From contig CM076848.1 in assembly GCA_039519185.1 (NCBI GenBank), positions 188,416,628 to 188,480,627 of the forward strand: a stretch of 64,000 nt of DNA, in the 5' to 3' direction. The notes beneath the pieces are model-generated. The model ran no database searches. It was given only the letters and a program-made list of their open reading frames with translations, and had not been told where the DNA came from. This DNA comes from Astragalus membranaceus (lineage: Eukaryota; Streptophyta; Magnoliopsida; Fabales; Fabaceae). A program made the translations under genes and the position numbers. Each line of letters begins with the position of its first letter. Position 1 is the stretch's first letter. Shown here in pieces: positions 51,550 to 62,489 of this stretch.

Positions 51550-52130
51550 CCAAGAATTTAATTCTTACTTTTTTTAATCATAACACTCAAATCCTGGAAG
51601 CACTTTTCACTTTTTTTGTCAACCATTTTTCATTTCCTTGAACTCAAATACCAATCATAATGTATACTGCCTGGGCATAGTGCTTTTGGGAACAAGGATT
51701 CTTAAATACCTGAAAAATGAAGGGGAATGAATATCTTATTATAGGCCTTGATACAAAAGTAGAAGGCTAATGAATCAAGATAATAGATACAAAACATGAG
51801 ACGAATATAGTTTCTTTTTCGTATCATTAACAAGTGCCACTTGATATACAATGCTTCATATACATCTGCAACCTTAGCCACTTGAAATCTTCATTATATG
51901 ATCAAAGAGTTACAACTGCAGAGTACATTTTGCTTGTAGCTTTATAGACTAGCTCATAACAAACTACCCAAAAGATACAAAACTGTTAATTCTGTCAAAA
52001 CAGAATTAACTAACTCAAAGTATCAACCAGAACCAGAACAAAATGGACCGCAGGGTAGAAACGATTAGGCTTTAGTTATAAGGAACACAAGAGATAGAGC
52101 TCAAAACAATTTAGCATCAAAGCCCAACAC
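51550..52130. repeat. Direct repeat left of the NLR block
   Basis: CCAAGAATTTAATTCTTAC through AGCATCAAAGCCCAAC matches 63149-64000 in the same orientation, with an extra about 0.3 kb in the right copy. Parts also match 45760-46080. It is noncoding as far as can be seen. Confidence 0.75.
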
Positions 52131-52306
52131 ATCACATATACTTGTTGAAAAACACTAGTGACTTGACATTTGAGGTCAACAACAGTGCCATTCAGAGGCC
52201 TAATGGCTGAAGGAAACTCTGCTGCAACTTTTTCATGCTTGTAATCCTTCATAAATTGCTGGCAACATAATAGCTTCCTTGCTGAATCAACCATCAGTTT
52301 CTTCAC
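52076..52306 (-). other. Unrecognised exon-like open frame
   Basis: This 76-residue frame contains KKLMVDSARKLLCCQQFMKD and SAIRPLNGTVVDLKCQV and has a coding-like composition. Related sequence without an open frame recurs at about 55440-55530 (CTTGTAATCCTCCATAAATTGCTGG). It could be an exon of a host gene scattered by local duplication. I do not recognise the protein. Confidence 0.35.
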
Positions 52307-52309
52307 TGA

Positions 52310-52990
52310 GATGCCTACTCCAACCTTGTTTTTTTTTTCAGTCCAACAAAATAGTAAAACATTACATGTTACAACATTGAAAATGAAAAGTCACAACCAA
52401 ACCATAAACCATAAACCACAAACATCACATTAAGAGTTTATCACTATTAGTTTTAACGTTTTCCATCATTCAAGATTGGAGTACAAGAATCCTTAAAAGC
52501 AATTACCGGTTCACTAAAATAGAACATAAGTACCAAATGGAGTATAAGAATCCTTAAAAGCAAGCATAACTCCAACCTCTACAACTTCCATCAAAGAAAA
52601 ACTCAAAAATATGAATCTAATCAAGCATCAAAGCTAGGTATGCAATTGAGCTTTAATCTAATTTTATTTCTTATTAATTGCGTCAATGCTTTCAACTACC
52701 AGTGTACCATCATTAGTTTCTGTTTTTTTATTTTTTGAGATTCATTAGTTTCTGTTTTTACTTAATACTACTAAATGCCTATTTTAAAAATAAAAACTTT
52801 TTAGTAACAGCAAAATGAAAAATGAAGTTAGACTTGGATAACGAAAAGCTTTTCTAATGAAAAATGAGGTAGCAATTGTAACACCCCGATAATTTCTAAC
52901 TTGTAGAAGTTACCGAAATGCACTACTGGCATATATCAGAGTACTTCCTGTTCTAAATACTGAACACATACTAATACCTCTGCTAAAAAT
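52310..52990. other. Intergenic sequence
   Basis: AT-rich, with internal repeats of TCCTTAAAAGCAA (52490-52565). No gene is seen. Confidence 0.5.
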
Positions 52991-52993
52991 CAT

Positions 52994-53160
52994 CAAGCGC
53001 TAGGGATGTCAAAATGGGCTTGGCCCGCCGGGCCGGCCCGTTGGCCCACCAAAAAAAAGGCGGGCAGGGCTAAGGTATTGATGCCCGCCAGCCCACGTTG
53101 TCCGGCCCGCATCGCCCGCCAGCCCGCGGGCTAAACACTGTCCGAGCCATTAAGAGGTAC
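52994..53160 (+). mobile_element. hAT-like non-autonomous element end
   Basis: TAGGGATGTCAAAATGGGC at 53001 followed by CCGCCGGGCCGGCCC and GGCGGGCAGGGC is the common plant hAT terminal pattern, as at 31734. The other end is not identified. Confidence 0.5.
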
Positions 53161-53254
53161 TATTACTAATTAACCAATTTCCATATTGCTTTTCGTTAAA
53201 TTCTGTTTTCTGTACTTTTTGCCGATTATAGTTCTAATGACATTGTTTTGTTAG

Positions 53255-54552
53255 CTTCATAGTATCATTTTCATTTTACCAACCAAAACCTGAAAACGAT
53301 GGGAAAAAAGGTTCAAGACTTTCTTCTGTCAATGGAAGTTGCAATCAGAGATCATCCACTGTGGGCCACTGCCACTGAAGAAAACATTGATTGTGCAATG
53401 GAGGTAAACTCACAACTAATTACATATTCTATTATGTCTTTTAGTTATGAATACAATTTTGTCTTATATAGGTTCTGATTTAGCATTCATCTAAGTCTTA
53501 GTATTATTTGCAGGGTTTAGAAAAGTATATAATGACTAAATTGTTCTCTCGGACATTCGCTACTTCTCCTGAGGATGCGAAGATTGATCACGAAATCTCA
53601 GAGAAAATAAGCTTGCTCCAAAACTTTCTGAAGCCTGAACATTTGGATATACCACTAGTCCTTCATAATGAAGCCTCATGGCTGGTATGCTTCATAAGGA
53701 TGTATGATGAAATTTTAAATTGTTTCTCTCATGGAATTGGTTTTTTTTCTACAGAGTGATTACATTGAGTAGGCTTTAAATTTTATTGGCACTAATTTCC
53801 ATTTGCATTCAGCTTGCAGAGAAGGAATTGCAGAACCATGCATTCAAAGCTCCCCAAGAGAAACTCTCAAGCATTATGAATTGTTGCAAGGTTATCAACA
53901 ATCTGTTGCTCAATGCTGCAATGTCTGAGCATGTTCCAGCTGGGGCAGATGATTTTCTCCCTGTGCTCATATATGTTACAATCAAGGCAAGCTCTCCTTG
54001 GTAATAACTCATCTTGCTGATTGTCAATTTAGTTTGTGGATAATTATATGACCTTTTTTTTGTTTATTTTAGAGCATGAGCATGCTTGGTTTCCACTATT
54101 ATTATTATTATTTTGTATTTGTTTTGTAATTTAGACAAGATCAAAATAGATCAGTAGAAGCTCAAAACCTCTCAGTATTTGTAAGGCTTAGCACAACTGG
54201 TTGTTAGGCTGAATATGTTCTATGGTTACTTGAAATCTCCACTTTGCGTGTGTGAGTTTACGGATGGTCTTTGCCACTTTATCTCTAGACCAAAAAAAGA
54301 AGAACCTCTCAGTAGATACCAGAATGCTTGAGTTTGGATAACTCATGCTTGAGACCTACTTAAAAGGCTATATTTAGAGAATTAAGTATTATTGTATTTT
54401 ATGAAAAATAGGAATGAATTGCAATTTCAATTATTTTAGGTTACTACTCTTTGATCCTTTGATACTAATTTCTTCTTTTTTGGATTGCAACTCTCAGGCC
54501 AATCCTCCAATGTTGCATTCTAACCTCAAATTCATCAAGTTAAGACGCAACA
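53255..54552 (+). pseudogene. VPS9A: VPS9A-like Rab5 GEF fragment, frameshifted
   Basis: Four exons are visible: 53255-53403, 53514-53694, 53813-53986 and 54498-54551. They encode, in order, the helical-bundle end and the start of the VPS9 domain (DFLLSMEVAIRDHPLW, GLEKYIMTKLFSR, KELQNHAFKAP, NCCKVINNLLLNA, GADDFLPVLIYVTIKA, ANPPMLHSNL). In Arabidopsis VPS9a the Asp of GAD-x-FLPVL is required for nucleotide exchange on Rab5 GTPases at endosomes, and it is kept here. Breaks: an extra A in a run near 53304 shifts the frame before DFLLSM, the last exon runs into a stop after KLRRN, and all exons before and after are missing. The third intron has a GC donor (AAG|GCAAGC). A duplicated gene fragment, not a working gene. 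Confidence 0.8.
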
Positions 54553-55317
54553 TATTAAATTAAAAGTGAAAAATAAAAACTCATTTTAGTCTTCTATGTA
54601 TCTGTCAATTATCAAAACGGTCCTCCAAACATTCAATTCGCTGTGAAAGCTAACTAACTATGAAGACCTAATTAGAAGTCAATATTTGGTAATGAAGGAT
54701 TCTTTTGATTTATTTATTGTTAGAGGACCACATTGATAAAGCTTGTATCATTGCAGAATTAACTAACATCTTTCAAAAAATTCACCAAGCAAAATGATGA
54801 ATGAAGTTAAACACAAGAACTTGGATAACAAAATGATTAACTATAAAATTTAATTTCTATAGTGAATGTATTAAAACTCAATCCTTTTAATAGTAGCACC
54901 AGCAGTGGGGAAAAGTTACCAGTTACCATTGAAAAGTAGCAATTTGAAGAAGTTAGCATTGAACATAACAGATTGAGGTGTGATAATCAAACTACCATCC
55001 ACATTTCATCTGAGTATTTTCGTAAGGAAGGAATCAATTCCACTTACTAATTCGCTAAAATAGAATATAAGTACAAAATGGAGTATAAGATCCTTCAAAG
55101 CAGGTATAATATGAAATCAAGCAAATAAAAGTATATTGGCTACTCAAAAGAGCTCTCCAACCTCTGCAATTTCTATCAAAGAAATACTCAAAAGTATGAG
55201 TAGATTTATAAACAAAATTAAATCAACCATCAAAGCTTTGTATGACAATACTGTCTGTATTACAGATCTCAGATTCTCCATACATTCAAACACATATAAA
55301 ATTGAAAAACAAATTCC
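54553..55317. other. Intergenic sequence with local repeats
   Basis: 54595-54780 matches 61675-61850 (ATCTGTCAATTATCAAAA, then GAGGACCACATTGATAAA). 54860-54930 matches 63025-63125 (TAGTAGCACCAGCAGTGGGG). No coding sequence is seen. Confidence 0.65.
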
Positions 55318-55392
55318 CTTCTCTCACTTCCATACCTTGCTTCTAACATAGGGCAGTTCACGATGAATAGCCACTTCAGAGAGGAATACAAA
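55318..55392 (-). pseudogene. Relict of a second NLR C-terminus
   Basis: On the minus strand this reads SLKWLFIVNCPMLEARYGSE, closely paralleling the last LRR of the neighbouring NLR gene (SLKRLHIESCPLLEAVYGSE at 55904-55965). Only about 75 bp remain. It shows that another NLR copy once lay here, most likely as a tandem duplicate. Confidence 0.75.
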
Positions 55393-55838
55393 AATGTTAA
55401 CTAACTCAAAGTATCAACCACGATGAATAGCCAGTTCACGATGAATAGCCACTTCTGCTGCAACTTCTCATGCTTGTAATCCTCCATAAATTGCTGGCTA
55501 TCTAATAGCTTCCTTCATAAATTGTTCCTATATAACCTTTGTTTTTTTTTTTCAATCCAACAAAATAGTAAAATGTTACAACATTGAAAATGAAATGTCA
55601 CAACCAAAGAAAGCCATAAACCATAAACCACTAACATCACATTGTAAATGAAATGTCACAACCAAAGAATGCCTCATTGCTACAATACAATGCATCATAA
55701 AAAGAAAATTTATGTTCTTTCTTGTTTGATACAGAAAGTTGTATTTACTTCAAGAAAATAGATGTTGTATTTAACATATTCAACAAATGATATAAGATTT
55801 GATGATTGCAATTCTACCTCCCATTTGCTTCCAATGGC
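55393..55838. other. Sequence downstream of the NLR gene
   Basis: It holds repeats of CACGATGAATAGCCA (55350, 55419, 55437) and of AAATGTCACAACCAAAGAA (55593, 55648) with no supported gene. It includes the 3' flank of the NLR gene. Confidence 0.5.
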
Positions 55839-58800
55839 TCATATTGTCACTTTATCATTTATTAGTATGACAGGGATGTGGGCAATGTTGGACCAATGAT
55901 CCCCACTCTCACTTCCATACACTGCTTCTAACAGAGGGCAGCTCTCGATGTGTAGCCGCTTCAGAGAGGAAGGAAACATGTCTTCTAGAAATGGCTCCAG
56001 CACTTTACAATTATGAAAGGACAACCTTTCAAGAGAAATGAGGTGTCGAAGCCCACTTCCTTCTATGGATTTCGTTTCAGAGAGATTTTTGATGCGGAGA
56101 TGCACAAGGGAAATGGGAAGCAGTCGCTCTGTTAGCAAGGTCTTAACAATATCATCGCCTCCAATTACCAGTTCTGAAAGAGAAGTTAGGTGTCGAAGCC
56201 CACTTCCTTCTATGGATTTCATTTCAGAGAGATTAACGATGCTGAGATCCACAAGGGAAATGGGAAGCAGTCGCTCCTTTAGCAAGGTATTAACAATATC
56301 ATCATTACCTCCAATTGACAACAATGAAAGAGCAGTGAGGCGTTGGAGACCCCATTCAGTTACAGGCGTGTTTGCTCTTCCAACCAATTCAATAAAAAAC
56401 CATCGTAATTTGGAAGGCAGGAAAGTTCCTTCAGAAAATGATAGCTCTAGTTTTGGAAGATGTTTGAGACTTAGCACTTCAAGAGCTGTGAGGGTGTCCA
56501 TCCGTTGAGGCAGAGATCTTAGTGCGGGACAGGACTTGAGATTTAAACCTTCAAGAGCGGTGAAGGTGTCCATTTGTTGAGGCAATGATCTAAGTGCCTT
56601 GCATTCAACGACAACAAGTGATCGGAGGGTTGAGGGGAAAAGGGAAGAACAACTTTCTGAAATAAAAATGGATTCCAAACTGTTACATCCATATATGTAA
56701 AGCCTTTTGAGTGCCGGAAAACCATCCAGCGCGAAGGATGTAAGTGCGTTGCAGCTATTCCGGAAACTCAAATCCACAAGTGATTTGTAATTCTTCCACG
56801 TTTCAGGAGGTAGGAAGGATAAATTCTCACACCAATAAATTTCAAGTGAACGCAACGAAGTGGGTAGACCAATGTCTGGAAATGCAGTGAGAGACGGAAT
56901 CTTCCAAAGCTGCATGTGTTGAAGACAAGTGCTGCTCAGAATTATTTTGGGGATGGAAAAAAGCTTATGACAACAATCGATATCTATTTTTTTTATTGAG
57001 GAGAGCCAATGCAAAGCAGGTGGTGTTACCAAGAGATGATCGCAACATTTAATGCTTAACTCTTCTATGGAAGAAAGATGGCTAGGCAAATTTCCCCTCA
57101 ATTCAGGACACTTAAATAAGCTTAGGGTTACAAGTTGAGGAAAAGGAAATTTGTTGCCTTCAAAGGGAACCCACTCCTTCCAGTTTGGCATGTCCTCAAA
57201 TGTCAAATTTTGTAGTGAAGGAAATGGTTGGAATGAAGAATCACAACCTCCCGCTTCCATGCCGTAGAACTCTAAGCCAATTGTCTCCAATAACGACATA
57301 CCTTTTATATGTAGGTTCTTTAGAGACAGAAGTTGTCCCAGTGGGGGAAGTGTCACACAATATTTACAATTGTGAATCTCAAGAGACACCATTTTGGAAA
57401 ATGAAGAATCTCCCAACCAACTTGGAAAGCTTGTCCCCCCGTACAAGTAAAGGCTCAATTTCTTTATATTTTCTGATGGTTGCAATGCATCAAGCACAAC
57501 TCTCTCTAAATGTGAGTCTTCAGTTTCTGTGCTCCATCGTAGCGCTAACTCCTCAATCTGTTCTTTGCTCTTCAAGTTGGCATCAAATGCTTCCCTGACA
57601 TCAATGATATTATCCAGGTTCAAGATGGTAAACTTTCCTTGTAAGTGTGTAAATATCCTAAGCTCTTTGATACTTAACCCGACTTGTCGCCTGCCCACTG
57701 CAAAAATAGTTAGAGTACGAAGGTTTTCCAATTCAACAATTTGCAATGGCAACTCCTCTATGCTGGTCTCACTGATATCAAGGTGACGCAAACTAATTAG
57801 TTTTCCCATATTTATCGGCAACTCAGCAAGGTATCGACAATTAGATAAAATCAATGTCTGCAAATTGTAAAGGTTGCATATCGTATCGGGCAGGCTTTTG
57901 ATTCCAGTCCAGGAGGCATCTAGATAGCGCAAATGCACCAAACTTCCAATTGAATCTGGTAGCATGGTGATGCTTTCATACTTTGACAAAGATAACATGC
58001 GCAACCTTTTGAGTGTGGGCAGCAAATCATTAACTACCTTTCTAGACAAATAATTTCCTCCATATTTGGCTTCAAGGGGTAGGAAGCTTCTCAGGAATTT
58101 GGAATCGCATAAATTCTCAAACTTCTTGAAAATGTCATAACGCTCTTGGTTGTATGACAAATAACGAACATTTTCAGAGACGTTGCCACCACATTCAAAC
58201 CTGACACAACTTCTCCCGGAAATGATTGTAACTAAATCATTGACAAGGTCATGCATGACAAACTTTTCGCTACGAACATCGTCATTTGATTTTTGAATTA
58301 ACGATCTTGATAGCAATTCATCAAAGCAATCATCACCTACTTCCTCTGCTTCTTTTTCTCCTTGAGAATGTTCGAGGAAGCCTTCTGCCATCCACAACAA
58401 AACCACTTGCTTCCTATCAAATGTATAATCCTTTGGAAAAATTGAACAATAGGCAAAACATGTTTTTAAATGAGAGGGAAGATATTGATAACTCAACCGC
58501 AAGGCAGGAAGAATGCTATCATTTGGTAACTTCCATATTTCACTATTCAAAATTTCAGTCCACTCCTTTATGTCTATCTTTGAATGTAGAAGTCCTCCGA
58601 GTGTTTTAGCGGCTATTGGCAATCCGCCACACTTTCTTGCAATCTTCATGCCAATCGCCTCTAGGTATTTGTATTTACTGCCATGAATATAATCACTCCC
58701 CAAAGCGTGCTTTGAGAGTAAAGACCAACAATTTTCTTGTGACAGGGGTTCTAATTTATGAATAGTACGTGCGACCTCTGCAACTTTTAGATTGCGTGTT

Positions 58801-59729
58801 GTTATGATCACCCTGCTTCCAGATTTTCCATTAATGAAAGGACTCACTAATTCATCCCAGTCATTGTAATTGTCATTCCAAAGATCATCCAACACAAACA
58901 AAAACTTTTTCTCCCTCGAGTTTTTCTTCAATTCAACTCGAAGGAAATCAAGATTATTGCTTTCCCATGTTTTGGAAGTGATAGATTCAAGGAGAGCCTT
59001 AGTTACTTTCAAAATATCAAAATCCTCTGACACGCAAGCCCAAGCCTTCAAATCAAAGTGTTCTTGAACTTCTTTTTGGTTGTAAAGAAGTTGGGCGAGG
59101 GTTGTTTTACCAACACCTCCCATTCCCCAAATTGCAACAACTCCTATATTATTACTGCTTGTGTCTCTTTCAGTCAACAACATATTCATTAGCCTCTCTT
59201 TATCATCCTCCCTACCAACCATAACAGATTCATTTACCACTGAACTTGAAGGTGTTCTGTGAGAAACTCTTCCACTCACAGTTTTCAAATCAAGTATATC
59301 TTTATGTTCTGCAAAAAGATGCAGCCTTTCCCACAAGACTTTCATTTGGGAATTGATATTTGCATAGAAGCTGTTAAAAGGAGATGAAAAGAAGTTCAAC
59401 ACCTGACTAGTTTTGCTTCCGGTGTGTGTACTCTCCACCTTGCATCGCAGAGAATCATAATCTATTTCTTTGAGCAAATCTTCAGCATCAAAGACAGCAT
59501 CTTTCAAGTCATCAAGCCATTGTTTGACAGCATGGTTCTTAATCTGCTTCTCCTCCGCATCATCTAGCACAGCTTGAAGAGTCAACAGTGTTGTTTGTAA
59601 CTGCCTCAAGAGAGAGCCATTCAGCTTGGTGTTTTTAAGGTAATCACGAAACTCGGATGAAGCAAGTTTCTCCACTAAGGTTTGAACAGTAGCAGAGAGA
59701 AATGCACCACCAACCAAAGCTGCAGCCAT
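55839..59729 (-). CDS. CC-NBS-LRR (RPP13-like) disease resistance protein
   Basis: An uninterrupted single-exon frame of 1296 residues, the normal size for this class. The Rx-type coiled-coil domain is at about 1-130, with the EDVID-like stretch AVFDAEDLLKEID at 78-90. NB-ARC motifs follow in order: P-loop GMGGVGKTT 202-210, kinase 2 KFLFVLDDLW 275-284, RNBS-B GSRVIITTR 304-312, GLPL CGGLPIA 367-373, RNBS-D CFAYCSIFPKDY 424-435, MHD VMHDL 491-495. About 780 residues of LRRs follow. All nucleotide-binding residues look intact. Such proteins detect pathogen effectors and trigger immune cell death in the cytosol or at membranes. The start ATG at 59729 is followed by the usual MAAALVGGAFLSA opening. 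The LRR has a recent 49-codon internal duplication. It is the only intact host gene here; its specificity is unknown. Confidence 0.95.
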   Translation of the reverse strand: MAAALVGGAFLSATVQTLVEKLASSEFRDYLKNTKLNGSLLRQLQTTLLTLQAVLDDAEEKQIKNHAVKQWLDDLKDAVFDAEDLLKEIDYDSLRCKVESTHTGSKTSQVLNFFSSPFNSFYANINSQMKVLWERLHLFAEHKDILDLKTVSGRVSHRTPSSSVVNESVMVGREDDKERLMNMLLTERDTSSNNIGVVAIWGMGGVGKTTLAQLLYNQKEVQEHFDLKAWACVSEDFDILKVTKALLESITSKTWESNNLDFLRVELKKNSREKKFLFVLDDLWNDNYNDWDELVSPFINGKSGSRVIITTRNLKVAEVARTIHKLEPLSQENCWSLLSKHALGSDYIHGSKYKYLEAIGMKIARKCGGLPIAAKTLGGLLHSKIDIKEWTEILNSEIWKLPNDSILPALRLSYQYLPSHLKTCFAYCSIFPKDYTFDRKQVVLLWMAEGFLEHSQGEKEAEEVGDDCFDELLSRSLIQKSNDDVRSEKFVMHDLVNDLVTIISGRSCVRFECGGNVSENVRYLSYNQERYDIFKKFENLCDSKFLRSFLPLEAKYGGNYLSRKVVNDLLPTLKRLRMLSLSKYESITMLPDSIGSLVHLRYLDASWTGIKSLPDTICNLYNLQTLILSNCRYLAELPINMGKLISLRHLDISETSIEELPLQIVELENLRTLTIFAVGRRQVGLSIKELRIFTHLQGKFTILNLDNIIDVREAFDANLKSKEQIEELALRWSTETEDSHLERVVLDALQPSENIKKLSLYLYGGTSFPSWLGDSSFSKMVSLEIHNCKYCVTLPPLGQLLSLKNLHIKGMSLLETIGLEFYGMEAGGCDSSFQPFPSLQNLTFEDMPNWKEWVPFEGNKFPFPQLVTLSLFKCPELRGNLPSHLSSIEELSIKCCDHLLVTPPALHWLSSIKKIDIDCCHKLFSIPKIILSSTCLQHMQLWKIPSLTAFPDIGLPTSLRSLEIYWCENLSFLPPETWKNYKSLVDLSFRNSCNALTSFALDGFPALKRLYIYGCNSLESIFISESCSSLFPSTLRSLVVVECKALRSLPQQMDTFTALEGLNLKSCPALRSLPQRMDTLTALEVLSLKHLPKLELSFSEGTFLPSKLRWFFIELVGRANTPVTEWGLQRLTALSLLSIGGNDDIVNTLLKERLLPISLVDLSIVNLSEMKSIEGSGLRHLTSLSELVIGGDDIVKTLLTERLLPISLVHLRIKNLSETKSIEGSGLRHLISLERLSFHNCKVLEPFLEDMFPSSLKRLHIESCPLLEAVYGSESGDHWSNIAHIPVILINDKVTI
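56048..56341 (-). repeat. 147-bp tandem duplication inside the NLR LRR region
   Basis: GAAGCCCACTTCCTTCTATG recurs at 56048 and 56195, exactly 147 bp (49 codons) apart, and the two units stay similar along their length. Each encodes LLPISLV, then NLSE.KSIEGSGLRHL. It adds about two leucine-rich repeats without breaking the frame. Confidence 0.88.
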
Positions 59730-59828
59730 CTCTTCTCTTCTATTGTTGTTAAATCAGACAGAGAGGAAGGAAGTTTAGAGGTTTGTAAGTTGAAGGATAG
59801 TATTAATTTGTTGTTGATTAATAATGTG

Positions 59829-59840
59829 AGGGCATATATT
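59829..59840 (-). promoter_or_regulatory. Possible TATA box of the NLR gene
   Basis: Minus-strand CAATATATGCCC lies about 100 bp before the ATG, a plausible core promoter position. The leader that follows (to 59730) is AC-rich with AACAACAATAGAAGAGAAG. Inferred from position only. Confidence 0.35.
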
Positions 59841-61499
59841 GTAGTAAGGACTGAAGATGAATTATGTGCAATTGATTAAGCGACAAGTAATTTAACTTTT
59901 ACAAGTACTTTTTTTCAATTGCTACTATATATTGGCACTTGGTTCTTTATCATCATTATCTGTTGAATGTATTTTGGCACCTGGTTCTCTATCATCATTC
60001 ACTCACCACTGATTTTGCTTTATGGAAAGCTGTCGGCCACATGTAAATTGGTTCTCGCAGCACATATGCTTCAGCTTTTGTCTATTTGCTTTCCACCATG
60101 TATTTGCAGCTAGTGGTTCTAGTTCTTCTTGCTATTTAACTTGATGCATTATTGAGTAAATATCATATTTTTTTTTCTCCACAATTTCTCTGTGGAATAA
60201 ATTTTCTCTGACAGTTTTTTAATAGTAACTTAGTCCATAATATTTTCAAAGAGGGACAAGAGAGTTCTTCTATCTACTCAATGTTAAAATTTAAACTACA
60301 AAATAGAATATAAATTTAATAATAAATATATGTGTATTTTCGATTTATATATTTTCTTTAGATCATTTTTATATTTGTTGTAAGTTGATCCATTGGTAAG
60401 CTTATGGGAATAGTTCCGTGACCACATACCCATCCTAACAGCTTCAGCCAGTTGAACTGCATTCAATTATGAAATTGGGAAGCCTTTTTTAATATATGGT
60501 ACTTAATTTCTAGGCCTTTTTTTATCTATACAAAAATATAATTTTCTTGAGGCCTAAAGCGAGGGCTTGGGCCACCGATATACTTGGTCAAAAATATAAT
60601 TTTCTTTTGACCATTGTCTCATAAGAAATAAAGCTTTTGTCCATTCCTACTAGCGAAGATGATAGTGCGCACTCGACTTGCTTTGGAGTGTATCTAGAGT
60701 TATCAAACTAAGCCGCCCGTGCTAGTCCAGCCCAATGGACCAAAGTGCAAAAGCGGGCTGAGCTAGGCCAACCCAATGATCTACACGGTTGTGTTTTTGT
60801 AGTCTGGCTCAGTCCAATTTTTAACAAAGAAAAATACAACAAATGTTCAAAAAACATAAAAAAAGCAGGCTCAGTCTGACTCATGGGACAACTAGGTTGG
60901 GCCAAAGTGTTTTGGTTCTTTTTGGGCCACCATCTTTTGGGTCCAGTTTAGCCTAAAGCATTCGGCCATCGGGCTGGCCCGTTGAGCTTGACCAAAATTT
61001 AGAGGTGTATCACACTCTACTTTACTTGGGTGGAATATATAAGAAGGAACTACCCTTCTTTTTCCGAAGAAAAAGATTACAAACATGTTTGGTTTACATT
61101 GTTATAAAATTGATTGATTTGAAAGAATCCATTATCAAAAACTTAATCTTAAAAATTTAGTTATGTTAATTCTAAAACCTGATTTTTTTCCCACGGAGTA
61201 TCCAACGCTTTCAATGAAAGACCAATCTCTGCTCGTTATTAGGATCAAATGACACATTGGTAATTGGCAACGTAGCTATTATTTTTTTATTTTTCTCGCA
61301 AAATGTTTACCAGAAGTTTCTATAACAAAATTAAAAAGTAATTTAAGTTAAACCATTGATCCAAAGAAATCTAAACAACTACGAAATGTTATAAAAATGG
61401 CATATAGTTATGGTTCAAATGTAATATATAATCCAAACCAAAATGTGATAAAAATTTAAAAAAATACAAAACAAATCCTAATAGCAGACATTAGCCACC
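59841..61499. other. Intergenic sequence upstream of the NLR gene
   Basis: No gene is seen. It contains a two-copy motif TTGGCACTTGGTTCTTTATCATCATT/TTGGCACCTGGTTCTCTATCATCATT (59933, 59971). A GC-rich hAT-like patch with CCGCCCG and GGGCTGGCCCG lies at 60695-60990. From 61070 the sequence resembles 26770-27070 (TTTACATTGTTATAAAATTGATT). Confidence 0.5.
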
Positions 61500-61860
61500 A
61501 TTCCTCATAATTCCCTAACTTTAGTATTGCAGCCATTCCCTGATAAATAGCTTTCATATCAAATGCCTCATATACAACATGCATTCTCTCGCCGTCCATG
61601 CCCAATAAGTAAATGCAAGAGGTAATAGCGAATTAGTAGTTTCATAACACGATTAAGATGGAAGATATTAAATTATCTGTATCTGTCAATTATCAAAATG
61701 GTCCTCCAAAGAATCAATTTGTTGTCAAAGCTAACAATGAATGCCTGATTAATTAGAAGTCAATATTTGGTAATGAAGGATTCTTTTTATTTATTTATTT
61801 ATTGTTGGAGGACCACATTGATAAAACCTGTATCTTTGCAGAATCAAAATGAGTGTTCAC
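61500..61860. repeat. Scattered local repeats, including a PEX5-like exon edge
   Basis: 61580-61640 (GCATTCTCTCGCCGTCCATGCCC) resembles both ends of the PEX5-like exon at 46649-46743 with its middle deleted. 61675-61850 repeats 54595-54780. These are traces of local duplications around the NLR gene. Confidence 0.55.
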
Positions 61861-62489
61861 TCTAAAATTAATAAAAGATCAATGTAAAAGCACAAATATT
61901 GAAGCAACACATCAATGTTTCCAAGTCAACATTAGCCATTGTCCATAAAACTCGTATTTGTACAAATAATCAGAAATAGAGTTAATCCATTGAAGGATGT
62001 GCCAATACAGCAACCACTTGAAGGAGGTGCCAAGTCAACACAAATCATAATTAATTTCAAACAAAACTTTATAAAAGTCAATTAATTGTGTGCTACAGAT
62101 TTCAACTAAGCTTTTATCTGGTTTTAAAACAACAAAGCAAGTGGTAACAATTGCCAAGTCTACACAAATCATACTGCAATCCGTAAGGCCCAGCTCAACT
62201 TGCAAATGCCGATATTGTTAGGCTGGATACCTTCACCCTAGTTTGAACTCGAGACCTCACAATTGTGTATGTGAGTTTTAGGTGGTAGTTGTCACTCTAT
62301 CTAGAGAAACGTATCCTTCTTTTTGGTCCCTCATCAGTCATCATCATCATCATCATCATCATCTTAGCATGCACCACATGAAACCATCATTAGTTTCTGT
62401 TTTTACTCAATACTACTAAATGCCTATTCATTATTCAAATTATAACTATGCATAATTTTAAAAATAGAATTCAATTTTAAGTAAAATGT
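61861..62489. other. Intergenic sequence
   Basis: AT-rich; it contains a short (CAT)n tract at 62338-62361. No gene is recognised. Confidence 0.5.

Noticed and set aside
57185..58609. Plus-strand ORFs opposite the NLR gene
   Set aside because: Antisense shadows of the NLR coding sequence.
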